In this document: piece by piece, positions 21,938-32,088 of the stretch | Position numbering within the stretch: position 1 is the first letter of the stretch | How the letters are laid out: each line of letters opens with the position of its first letter | NCBI GenBank assembly: GCA_021464415.1 | Contig: CM038466.1 | Span: 24,553,017-24,617,016 of the forward strand | Direction of reading: 5' to 3' | Origin: Lonicera japonica | Taxonomy: Eukaryota; Streptophyta; Magnoliopsida; Dipsacales; Caprifoliaceae | DNA length: 64,000 bases | Notes under the pieces: model-generated | Database searches by the model: none | What the model was told of the DNA's origin: nothing | Seen by the model: only the letters and a program-made list of their open reading frames with translations | Position numbers and translations under genes: made by a program

Positions 21938-23237
21938 TGTGAGAATCCACAAATGCGACCCCCAGGTCTGAATCTCGAGTTTAGGGGTCTAAAACATCGG
22001 AACAGATTCCGTCGTTTCATTTGCTTCAAAATATAGGGTTTTATCCTTTTTTCTATTTCTAAATGCAATTGGGTTCGTTCAGAGTCGCCAGCACGTGTTA
22101 CGAGAAAACGTACAAAATCCACGTAAGAAAAAAAAAAGCCAAAACATGCCTTATTCCCACGCACAAGGTTTACGAAATAGGGATTCTTATAGGGTTCGGA
22201 AACTATATTACGGTTTGGGAAGGTGTTACGCACCCATTCCGTCCTTTCTGTCTCTAGTGGCTTATATGTCTATTCTAAAATTGGAAAACTTGAATGCCTT
22301 TATTGATACTTTATAACTCATAAAAACCTAAGTTTCTAGAAAACAAATGGGAAAAAAGGGGTGAAAACCTTGTATTCCGCGATCCAGTATTTTTGGTTTC
22401 ATTTGAAATGTGTTTTCTAGTGACAAGAGTTTATCTTTATCAATTTTGAAATGAGAGTGAATCGGTATTGTTTCCTCAGATAACAATATCAATTATCTCG
22501 TTAGGTTTAATTTAGGAAAGATTGGATCTTATAGGAATTGATTTGATATGGAATTGTACTCTTGAGGAAAGTGTATCAGATTTAACACAGTCTATGTGGA
22601 AGACAAAATATATCTGAGTTTTAACTCCTAAGTAAATATCATTAGTCCGGGTTTTGGCAGACTTGGTTTTTATCCGGAGGATAATGACTTTACTTCTTCT
22701 GGTTTTAAAAATGATTTTTCTTCTCAGTTGATTTTGAATATAAAATATCGATAACCTTGACAATAAGTTTATCCAGTTAGAAAGTGGACAGAACAACAAA
22801 TATGACTAGTCTATAAAAAAAACAAATGAAAGTAAATGCTTTCGGTTTATGTTGGCCCAAGCAAGCCAACTCCCTACTTACTTATAGTACTTCTGAAAAT
22901 AACTAGTATGCATATAAGAATTTAAACAAGTCTCATAAAAATAATAATACCAGTAAACAGATATAATCTTAATTACTAAAAGAAATTTTACCTTCCCGAC
23001 GATAAATAAGAATATGAGAAAGAAAATATAATATGACCGAAGATGATCCGGTGGATATAGACTTTTCTTCTCCAGATACAGTCGAGAATTTGACTTTTGA
23101 TATTAGAGACGTCGAGTTTCAGAACTCGGAGATTCCTCGAATACTTTTTTTTAGAAAATCAACTTTTTTAGATAATAACTCTCTTTTCTCTTCCTTCTTC
23201 AGAAAAAGGTCCCCCTTCTCCCCTTGGGGTGTTGGCC

Positions 23238-23478
23238 TATTTATACTACTCGGGGAAGATTATCGCGCAACATTCCCTCAGAAAGGGCAAGTGTCGCGTG
23301 ACATAAATGACAATGTCGCGCGACAAACGGTTGAAGTGATGTCCCTGACAGACTGATGTGTCAGGGAGTGGATGGTCTAGGGCAGAGGAGTTTGTCGTGC
23401 AACACCTGAAGGTTTGTCGTGCGACAATATGGTTTGTCGCGCGACATATACCAAAAAAGGTAGGTTTGTCACACGACA
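23238..23478 (-). promoter_or_regulatory. LTR promoter of the Tat element (5' LTR copy)
   Basis: TATAAATAG on the minus strand at 23246-23238. Upstream palindromes start at 23261 (decayed TATCGCGCAACA), 23292, 23314, 23393, 23415, 23435 and 23467. Intervals are 31 and 22, then (after a gap) 22, 20 and 32 bp, the same as in the other LTR. As the 5' LTR copy this would drive gag-pol. The palindrome nearest the TATA box is damaged here but intact in the 3' LTR. Confidence 0.6.
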
Positions 23479-23940
23479 AGTCCCTCTGGGAATGGGTTTG
23501 TTGGGCTAAAAACTTCCTGGAGCAGTTTCTAGTACTCTTGGATGAGTAACAGACTCAATAATGGTACTAGCGAGCGTTCTTTAAGGTTCTTGCGGGGGTC
23601 ACGGATTGGGGTGTCTACAGACCCTCTCGACTCAAGCTCCTGCCAGACTGATGTGTCAGGGAGTGGATGGTCTGGGGCAGAGGAGTTTGTCGTGCGACAC
23701 CTGAAGGTTTGTCGTGCGACAATTTGGTTTGTCACGCGACATATACCAAAAAAGGTAGGTTTGTCGCACGACAAGTCCCTCTGGGAATGGGTTTGTTGGG
23801 CTACAAACTTCCTGGAGCAGTTTCTAGTACTCTTGGGTGAGTAACAGACTCAATAATGGTACTAGCGAGCATTCTTTAAGGTTCTTGCAGGGGTCACGGA
23901 TTGGGGTGTCTACAGACACTCTCGACTCAAGCTCCTTGCT
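23346..23940. repeat. 295-bp tandem duplication in the 5' LTR
   Basis: The segment beginning CAGACTGATGTGTCAGGGAG occurs at about 23349 and again at about 23644 (period 295 bp), with few differences. Each copy carries four palindromes. The left LTR has a single copy, so the duplication arose after insertion or during reverse transcription of this copy. Confidence 0.85.
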
Positions 23941-24019
23941 TGCAAGGAATTGAGGCGACTGAAAGAGACCGTGATCCATAACTCCCGCAAGAATTCTAAG
24001 AGAGATCTCATTCATGCCA

Positions 24020-24480
24020 AAGTGCCCGTGAGTGCCTCTGGGGAGGGCTTTGTATTTGGTTTTGCCTTTGAAGAGGGCTTGTGTTACCTCGTTGCCTCTT
24101 CCGAGGGCTTTTGCTCCCTTTGCCTAACTGGGAGGACTTTTTGCTCCACTTGCCTCTTTGGGAGGGCTTTTGCTCCACGTTGCCTCTCTAGGAGGGCTTT
24201 TTTGTTCCACATGCCTCTTTGGGAGGGCTTTTGCTCCACATACCTCTCTAGGAGGGCTTTTTCGTTTCACGTGCCTTTATGGGAGGGCTTTTTGCTCCAC
24301 GTTGCCTCTCTGGGAGGGCTTTTTGTTCCATGTTGCCTCTATGGGAGGGCTTTTTGCTCCATGTTGCCTCTCTGGGAGGGCTTTTTTTGCCCTACATTGC
24401 CTCTTTGCGAGGGCTTTTTTGCTCCACGTGTCTCTCTGGGAGGGCTTTTTGTTCCACATTGCCTCTCTAGGAGGGCTTTT
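24020..24480. repeat. 30-bp minisatellite in U3 of the 5' LTR
   Basis: About 14 imperfect copies of the same unit as at 6080-6590 (GGGAGGGCTTTTTGCTCCAC core). Only two intact CACGTG cores remain (near 24268 and 24425). Other units have CACGTT, CACATG or CATGTT, consistent with decay of CpG and unequal exchange. Confidence 0.85.
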
Positions 24481-24787
24481 TTACTGTGTATAAGAAAAAT
24501 AAACGGTAACGACCTCCGGAAAGGGCTTGTGTTTGGTGATTTTTCAAGGATCATGCTTTCTATATCTCCTCCTACTGCTAGAGTGAGAGAGAGAAAACTT
24601 TGTGAGGGGTGAAGGAACTTGTTTTAATCCCTAACATTTTTTATTCACTGGGAATCTCCTTTTTGCTTGCTTTTATTCTCTGGGTTCTATTGTTTTTCTG
24701 CAGAGTGACAATTTGAAGACTTGTTTCCAAGTTATATCTTCTATATCGTGCTGAAAAGAAAATTTGCCTGAAAGGAATTTCTGATCA

Positions 24788-26944
24788 CGGTCACGGTCTC
24801 TTCTATGTCAAAAAATATACTTTCTCCATCCCAAATTGCTGGTCCCTCATTCTTTTTTTGGATATCCCAAAATAAATGTCCACTTTTCATAAAAGATAAA
24901 TATATACCTATTTTGGCCTTTTGTACTTTCACTTTTCAAGTAAAAGTTTTAAATAAAGAAAAGGGTAAAAAGCAAAAATCAATACAAATTGAGCAAAAAG
25001 TGCAATGATGAGTTTTATGCATCTTTAAGATGTCACATCAAATCTAAAACACTCGTACCAATAAAATACACACAATAAGCATCACACACCAATAATTTTT
25101 TCTACATTAAAAATACCAAAACTTAAAATAAAAAGTTCAAAATTTAATAAAATTTAATATTTAAAATCCATTAATCAAGATCAATTAAACAAGATCCATT
25201 ATGACTATAGAATTATGTAAAAAAAGAAGAAAAATTATTGAGGAACATTTAAGGACATACTTTATGCGTTAGTACATTATTGGTCATCTCGATCAATCTG
25301 TTGTTTTTTAAGAGTGTTCATGGTTTATCAGTTCAATTTTTAGATTGTTTTCAAATCATATCCCGTACTTTACGTGTTTGTACATTATTGATTATACAGT
25401 CTGTCGTTTTTAAGAGTATTCACGATACATTAGCCTAATTTTTATACTATTTTCAAATCATACGTACTAACAAGCATGGTGCGATTAACTTAACATATGA
25501 CCTAGTGTTTAATTTGATAAAAAATTATTTTGCCAAGGTCAAAATAAGATTAAAAATTCTTTAAAAAATTAAAAACAAGTATGTCCAAGTTGTCATACTT
25601 TTAGTTTTTCAATATGAAGATATATTGAATATATGTTTCAATTATACAAAACGTTAGACTATGTTAGATAATGAGTTCAAAATAAATCTTATTTATTTCA
25701 TCGTGCCGGATGACACGGGTATGCCCTAGTATAATTATAAAACATAAGTTAACATGGCCATTATATGTTTATCAAACTCAAACAATAAACTCATGTATTA
25801 AATCATCAAGTCTAATAAATAATGTGCAAGTGTTAAGAGAACGAATTATAATTTATTTTTTTCAAAAAGTATAAAAATTCAATAATTAAAAATGCACATT
25901 TTACAATATGCCTTGGTTATACACTATTTGTATGAGTTTTATACAAATATTAAAATGTGGAATTAACAATAAATCAGTCACTCTTATAATAGACACACAA
26001 TAAACTATCAAATACCGATAATTTTTGCTTAAAATTACATGCCATAACTTTAAATAAAAATTTTGAATTTTAATCAAATTTATATATTTTAAATGTAGTA
26101 ATCAAGATCAATTAAACAAGATTCACAGTGACTACAAAATTATATAAAAATGATCAAGAAAACTTATTGACTAGCATTTAAAGATATACATATGTATTTG
26201 TATATTATTAATCATCTCAATATGTCATTTCTAAGTGTGTTCATGGTATGCTATTCCAATTTTTAGAACATTTTCTATGCCATACTTATGTGTTTGTACA
26301 TTTCTTTTAAGAAAGTTATTTGGTAAGATGAGAATAAGAATAAAAAATTTAATATAATTAAAATTGCATTTAAAAAATTAAAAATAAAGGTACTTCAATC
26401 TGGTCTATTTTTAGTTTTTTTTAAAGAAGATTTAAACTAAATTTTGGTTGTTCAAAACTTTAAGGTAGACTAAACTGTGAGGTCTAAATAGATTCATTGT
26501 AGTATAACAATTAAGCGTGACAATTTACATATGTCACACATTATTATTTTTATCGTATTATCAAATTATATTTATTTTATCATTCTTGATATCACAATTC
26601 ACAAGTATACCCTAATACTACTATTAAAAGGAAAAACAAAAAAAGGACTTACGCTGTTTGTCCTTCTTAGCATGCAACTATCGGACTACCCGAGTACAGA
26701 CGCACACATATATAATGGTTTTTTTAATTTGTATTTGGACAATATAATATTAATTTTTATTTATTTAGACTTTGAATTCCACTGTTTTGATGAAATTGTT
26801 ATGAGCCAAAAAAAGTAATATGTGTCATTTTTTTTTTAGTTGAGTTGCAAGTTTAACATATGTATAGTGTTTCATTTGTATTATTACATGATAATTTATT
26901 AATAAATTTTATATATAACTAGTGTTATTCTAAATTAACTTTGA
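24788..26944. repeat. AT-rich region with two diverged Helitron-like 3' ends
   Basis: The segments 25030-25729 and 25965-26615 can be aligned as diverged copies. Both contain TCAATTAAACAAGAT, a repeated 105-bp block around TTTGTACATTATT, and a common tail. The tails end GGGTATGCCCTAG (25729) and AAGTATACCCTAA (26615), which fits the CTRR end of Helitrons; a weak hairpin precedes the first. No Rep/helicase gene is present, so these would be nonautonomous. The first 200 bp (24800-25000) resemble one end of a Stowaway-type MITE (CTCCATCCCAAAT) without a partner end. No host gene is seen. Confidence 0.35.
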
Positions 26945-26995
26945 TACTCTTTCAGATTCTCACCAAACCATTCCCCTTCTCTCTCTCTTTCTCTC

Positions 26996-27659
26996 TTTTG
27001 AACTAGGAATGGCAACATGGCGGTTTCGTTTAAAACCAAAATCGAACCACATTGTTTTGTTCAGAAACTGTCAACTTTTTTTTATTGAAATCGAAACCGC
27101 GACAACTTAATTTACGATTAACCGAATCCGAATTGCCTTGCCCCGAATATACATATTGTGGATCGGGTTCGTCAGGTCACTCTGCCCCTCCCCGAATAAC
27201 TATTATTTAAAAAAGTGAATAGCTGCAATTTCAAACAAAAGTAGCAATTCTTCAAAAATTGGGCAGTAGCCAATTAAATAAACATCAGCTAACAAATACA
27301 TTAAATCTGGACATAAAATTAAACTTCAAACAAATTAAGTATCCATTCTTCAAAAACCACAAATAACATCAATTTTGGACACACAATTAAAGTAAAAACA
27401 CAAATAAGTGTAGCATAAAGTCTTTTAGGGTTAGGTTTTCGTTAGAAACATAAATATTTTTTATATTAAATAAATACTTATATATATATACATTCTGGGC
27501 GGTTTTTAAAAAAGAAAAACCAAAATTGAAACCGAACCCGCGGCGGTTTTTTTTAAACCCAAAACGGCTTTAAAAAAACCACCCCAAAACCGCTCCAAAT
27601 CGATTGGATTGGTTCGGTAAACTAACGGGTTGGTTTTTTCTGTCACCCCTATTTTGAAC
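26996..27659. mobile_element. hAT-type MITE in foldback copy 2
   Basis: A 648-bp insertion (27004-27651) starting TAGGAATGGCAAC and ending CTGTCACCCCTA. It is flanked by perfect 8-bp duplications TTTTGAAC (26996-27003 and 27652-27659). The first foldback element reads TTTTGAACC without the insert at the same place (near 247), confirming the empty site. It carries the same GGTTCGG/AACCG-rich ends as the other two MITEs in this window. Confidence 0.9.
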
Positions 27660-28112
27660 CAATAGAACTCAAGATACCTATTCATATACCTCCACTATAA
27701 ATTAAAAAAAACACAGCTGATTTCTCTCTACTGTTTAATGTGGCCAACTGATTCCTAACATTACATTAAATGCTATTCAATCTTTGTATAAATGTTTACC
27801 TACCACTCACAAATTTTTTTTCTATTTTTTTGTCACTGCTCTCTTCTTTTGCTCCCAATTCTCACTACATTAAAATCCACTCCACTTAAATAGAACAATT
27901 AAAGAATACAAAAGGGGAAGACTAAAGAGCTAAAGAGAAATATAGTTTTATATTTTTCACATACATTATGGGTGATCATTTGTATTGCTATATATACAGT
28001 TAAATGATAATTATTGATAAGTACATAACACTTTTAATAACAGGTTATAGTTATCTTATTTTGAGTATGAGATATACACGGCTCTTCTACTATTCAATAC
28101 ACTCCCTCAATC

Positions 28113-28380
28113 TAAAAGAACACATGGCAAGACCTTTAGGTTGTTCCGATAAAAAATTGAAGTGAGTAGAGGATAGACCCTTTTTCAAAACATCAACAAT
28201 TTGATCATGCGTAGAAATAAATTAAACTTGGAGATCCTTTTGAGCAACTTTATCACATACAAAGTGGAAGTCAATCTCTACATGCTTAGTTCGGGCATGG
28301 AAAACCAGATTAGCAGAAAGATATATTGCATTAATATTATCACACCAAAGAATATGAGCTTGTTTTAGAGGAACGCATAG
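28113..28380 (-). pseudogene. Copia RNase H C-terminal fragment
   Basis: The minus-strand translation gives [37 protein letters not shown] and HDQIVDVLKKGLS, the usual C-terminus of copia polyproteins. One stop interrupts it. The 3' polypurine tract and LTR follow directly, so only the tail of pol survives. Confidence 0.8.
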
Positions 28381-28383
28381 CTC

Positions 28384-29665
28384 AAAAAAGAAGTTCAAGA
28401 CTTTTTGTCCACACGGTTCGGTCTCTTAAATCATACATCCGCGCTCGGTTAGTCCCCTGAGAATTTTCACTAATTCCAATCTTTTTTCGGGTGAAGATCA
28501 AACCTTTACAAGTGTTGTTATCTTACACACTTTTACGAATATTGCTTTACCACAGTATTCCCACAAGATATACTCTCTTGCTAATCTATGAGATTTACCT
28601 CTGACAAATACTAAACAAGAATTTACCTTCTTATTATCCTATGAGATTTACCTCTCACAAATGTATATTCTAATTGTTTGGTGATACACACTAATGAACA
28701 ACAACTCTAAAGTGTTTAAGATATACAATTGAAGTGCACACTGGAGTTACTTGTTTGATCAAGATTTATAACTCAAATAAAGAATGATTGATCAAAATAA
28801 TTCTTGAATATTTGAATGATGAAGACAGATGGAAAATATGTTTGTATAATGATTCAAGCTAGTCAAAATGTGTCTTAGACAGTGTATATATAGTCCCAAA
28901 AGTGATATAGCCATTTTTTAGGTTTGATATAAGTTTGGTACCAAAAATGGTAAAAAATCATAAATTCAATGGCTATATTATGGACCATCAGTCGATTGAT
29001 GGACCCTACTGTCCATCAGGACATAAGGCCAAAAATTCCAATTTTTGGACTTTTGCATTTTAGCTTCAAAATCAATTTTGATGCTTTGGGGATGTTAAAA
29101 CCAAGTATCTAAGACACCTATTTTCATGAGAGTTCAAGATATGATTGTTTGAATTTAATATGAATTTATTTCAAAAATCGATTTTGTAAGAATGATGTTT
29201 TTAAAATGATTTTGATTCAAACTTTGCTTTGATCAATTTAAGAAAGCTATATTAATATATATGAGCTATATAAATAATTAAATGAGAAACTTTACATAAA
29301 TCCTAAGTACTCACTCAATTATCGAATTAATGAGTCTTTGAATGCTTCGATTTGTTTCTTCAATTTGATCTTCACTTGAAGCTTTTGCCTTGAAGCTTTT
29401 GCATATTATCTTTGATTTTTTGTGCTTCATGAAATGCATTGATAGCATGTGTGTGATGAGATATGATCTTCCTTGCTAGTCCAATGCGTTGTTGACTTGA
29501 TCGGATAATATTTCGATGATCCTTGTCATGATTCCTTTGAGCAATCATGCTATTCTTGATATTCCATATAAATGAACTATAAACTTATATCAAAAAACAT
29601 GTTAAATTACACATGATTGATTTATTGTTATTATCAAAATAAGATTAAGACTTACAAGGTCAACA
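28384..29665 (-). repeat. Copia LTR-like repeat (same family as 60281-61905)
   Basis: On the minus strand it begins TGTTGACCTTGTAAGTC and runs to near ACAAAAAGTCTTGAACTTC. It matches the LTR at 60281-61905 along its length, including the motif CCGTGTGGACAAAAAGTC. It lacks the MITE present in that copy and so shows the empty site (CATCAAAAT near 29080). No target duplication is visible, so the lower edge may be truncated. The family resembles SIRE/Maximus-type LTRs, by recall only. Confidence 0.65.
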
Positions 29666-29689
29666 TGATTAGTTGGAGGTTTAAGGGGT

Positions 29690-29910
29690 TAATATGGAAA
29701 TAAAAAAGAGGTCTAGATCAATATATAAATAACAAAAAGGTTCTAGGGTCAAAGTAGAATTAACAAAAAAATATAGGGTCAAAATGGAAATAATAAAAAT
29801 ATTTTGGGTCAAAGTGGAATTAACAGAAAGATATGGGGTCAAAAATAAAAATAACAGAAAGGTCGGGGGTCAAAGTGGAATTAACAGAAATGGTCAAAAT
29901 GAAAATAACA
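29690..29910. repeat. Degenerate tandem repeat, about 35 bp, in copia leader
   Basis: Six or so imperfect copies of a unit containing GGGTCAAAGTGGAATTAACA followed by GAAAG. It lies in the leader of the degenerate copia element, downstream of its 5' LTR in element orientation. Confidence 0.7.
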
Positions 29911-30494
29911 GATAAGTTTGGGCTACAGGCTGACGTATTAAGTCAACGATGACGTGGCAGTCAAAGGTAGCTAGGTCAGGATGATGTGGCAGGTTAAGTG
30001 ACAATGGAAGGTGATGTGGCGATGACACATGGCATCTAGGGCTGACGTGGCACTGCTGGGAGGGATGATGGTGCGTGGGTTTAAATGTGGTGGAAGTTGG
30101 AGGAAAGACTCTGCGCGTGAGAGCGCGTGAGTGGGTTTATGAGGCCGTGTCAAACTGCAAGTTGATCGTCGAAGAGACGATAAATATGGTGTATGGTTAT
30201 GTGGATTATGGGTTTGGAATTGGACGTATTGATTGTGATTTTGAGTGTTGCGTTTGGATTTTTTGGGGTCTGTATATTTAGAGCGGCAATAGTGTTTTAT
30301 TGGGTATAATACGATGATTGGAGAGAGGCAGTAATGGTTTAGTGGCTGGGAGAGTAGAAGTGGTGGTGTAGTAGGTTTTGATTGAGATTATTAAGTGATA
30401 TGATGGTGTTTTAGTGGTGGTTTTTGAGATTAGAGGCTACGTGGGGGTGAGGGTTGGCTGGTGGCTGAATAATGGTTATAAGAGAGACAAGATT

Positions 30495-30761
30495 CGCTTT
30501 GATACCATGTGAGTTTAATAAAGGTAAAAGGAATGAGATAAAATAATATTTTTATTAATGATATTCAATGTATACAAAGGACCCTTTATATGGGGTTGGA
30601 GATTATAAAAGAAAGGAAACGAGATAATCCCTAATTACTATACACAAATCAAGGGATACAAATCTTGTTAAATATAGACATAAGGAAAGGTCAATTACAC
30701 AAATTAATGGAAGGAATATATTCTAACATGAGATATACACGGGTCTTCATTATTCAATACT
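30495..30761 (-). repeat. Copia 5' LTR and primer-binding site
   Basis: The PBS at 30495-30507 reads TGGTATCAAAGCG on the minus strand, close to the initiator tRNA-Met complement. The LTR (30508-30761) starts GTATTGAATAATGAAG and ends TTAAACTCACA next to the PBS. The 3' LTR fragment at 28069-28101 shares the first 33 bp (GTATTGAATAGTAGAAGAGC). Confidence 0.65.
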
Positions 30762-31129
30762 TTTGAACCAAAATGTTTCTCCGGAAAAAGTACAGCTGAA
30801 TTTTATGGTCATCGCCGCATGCTGGTTATCACAGAAATACATATATAGTGGTGATTACTATAAAATTGAACGGTGTTTTGCCACGTTCGACATCCACACA
30901 ATGTAGAAAATGGAAAATATTACTCTTTCAAGTATTGTTTTTTCATTCAATGAGTTTCTCTGTCCACTTATATTTAGAAATTAAGGTTAAGCTTTTGTAA
31001 TCATAAAGTATTTGATTGGTAGTTAAATTATAATGGTTTGATTTCTATCTCAGTTGCCATTTATTTAGCACAATTAACCATCACTTATTTTTTGAATTAA
31101 GAAGTATTTTACTCTTTTTCAACAAAATG

Positions 31130-31500
31130 AATCTCACATCAATGTATTCATCCTTTTTATAGTTTATTAGGGAAGAATGAGTTTGCATTTTTTTTTCAAA
31201 AAAAATAATCTTTAGATGCAAAAAGTTTATGTATTACCTTTATCATTTTTTTCAAATAGTTGATTATGTCTTATCGTTGTCTAAACTGCTAATTGGGTAT
31301 CTTGGATAGCAAGCACTCTTTCGTCTGGTTATCCAAGATACCCAATCAACAATTTAGACAACGGTAAGACATAGTTAAACTATATGAAAAAAATGATGAA
31401 GAAAAGAGAGAAACTTTTTGTATCTGAGGATTATTTTTTTGAAACAAAGAATGCAAACTAATTCCTCCCTAATAAACTATCATAAGATAAATACGTTGAT
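31130..31500. repeat. Palindromic centre of foldback copy 2
   Basis: Arms of about 170 bp mirror each other around 31313 (GGGTATCTTGGATAG against GGTTATCCAAGATACCC). The right arm encodes KMMKKREKLFVSEDYFF, related to the charged segment in foldback 1. Here the segment reads away from the centre; in foldback 1 it reads toward it. Confidence 0.7.
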
Positions 31501-31833
31501 GTGAGATTCATTTTGTTGATTATGTCTTCTTTTTTAATTCTAATTATATATATTATTAACTAATTATTATTTAATTTTGTTGCTAAAATCTTTTTAGACT
31601 TCAAGTTATCCACTAAATGTAAATAACAATTTGTTGGATACATATTTTGGGTCTATAGTGCTCAGTATTTTGTCCAAGGTTAATATTAAGGAGTGGTCAC
31701 ATTTAACGACTGCTGTTGATATAAACCTTTTATAGGTTTTTTTGTTTCTTTTTCTTTGTGGTATTGCATTTCGTTTTAGTTTATTGTTTAATATAATTTA
31801 TTTTAATTTTGGCTTTTTATTTATTTTAAGTTA

Positions 31834-32088
31834 TTGTCTTTTGCCATTTGCTTTGGTATAGAGTTGGTAGAAGCAATTTATAACTTTGAACCTGAAGCAG
31901 TTCAAGTTTCATTACTGGAGTATGATAGAGTTATACTATATAGTTTACTCTGTTTTGGTGACTATAATTTAAAAAGAAAAGTAAAGTTTTATAAAAAAAG
32001 GTTTGTCAAATTGTTGCGAGATTTAAAAGTGCATCTTCCAAAACACTTAGTATTGACCGACTTTTTTCATGAATCACATTCTTCCTAA
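31834..32088 (+). other. Open frame of 84 codons, unknown
   Basis: Reads GIELVEAIYNFEPEAVQVSL and continues with a Lys-rich stretch to a stop at 32088. It lies just beyond the second foldback centre. There is a weak, unproved likeness to FRIGIDA-like proteins (EAIYNF followed by SLLE). It lacks a full domain and a clear start, so it may be a gene fragment carried by the element or chance. Confidence 0.2.

Larger units (their letters stand above)
2810..24787 (-). mobile_element. Ty3/gypsy Tat/Ogre-type retrotransposon, about 22 kb with nested insertions
   Basis: Two LTRs (2810-6922 and 21938-24787) flank an internal region read on the minus strand in the order leader, gag, protease, RT, gypsy RNase H, archaeal-type RNase H, integrase. 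The primer site (TGGCGACTCTGCTGGGGA on the minus strand) is close to the complement of plant tRNA-Arg 3' ends, as in Ogre/Tat elements. Two RNase H domains and extra antisense genes are also hallmarks of the Tat lineage. Between pol and the 3' LTR lie two plus-strand genes (7693-12263 and 12725-13965). A solo LTR and a hAT MITE sit inside. All coding regions carry stops or frameshifts, so the copy is dead. No target-site duplication is evident: ATGAG on the left against CGGTC on the right. The inner and outer LTR edges at 6922 and 24787 are uncertain by about 20 bp. Confidence 0.85.
21938..24787 (-). repeat. Tat 5' LTR (right)
   Basis: Complete LTR without the solo-LTR insertion. It holds a hairpin at 22828-22894, a TATA box at 23238-23246, palindrome arrays at 23261-23478 and 23688-23773, a 295-bp tandem duplication and a G-box-like minisatellite. 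In element orientation it begins near TGATCAGAAATTCC and ends CTCACA. Many substitutions and indels separate it from the left LTR, so the insertion is not recent. Confidence 0.8.
27891..30761 (-). mobile_element. Degenerate Ty1/copia element, minus strand
   Basis: A 5' LTR with a tRNA-Met primer site lies on the right (30508-30761). A C-terminal RNase H fragment, a polypurine tract (GATTGAGGGAG) and the first 33 bp of the 3' LTR lie on the left (28069-28112). Almost all of gag-pol is missing, and another LTR (28384-29665) occupies the gap. The leader near 29945-30055 has several TGACGTGGCA-like motifs, the type bound by bZIP factors. The left boundary is uncertain because the 3' LTR loses similarity after 33 bp. 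Confidence 0.6.
26945..31520. mobile_element. Foldback element, copy 2, with later insertions
   Basis: The pieces 26945-27003, 27652-27890 and 30770-31110 align in order with the left arm of the first foldback element. Examples are ACATTAAATGCTATTCAATC against ACATTAAATACTATCGGTC, and the block around GTTCGACATCC. After 31130 comes a new palindrome centred near 31313. The right outer arm is missing. Two insertions (a hAT MITE and a degenerate copia) split the left arm. Confidence 0.65.

Noticed and set aside
23950..24612. 220-codon plus-strand frame
   Set aside because: Minisatellite translation across U3 of the LTR; same reasoning as for 6023-6609.
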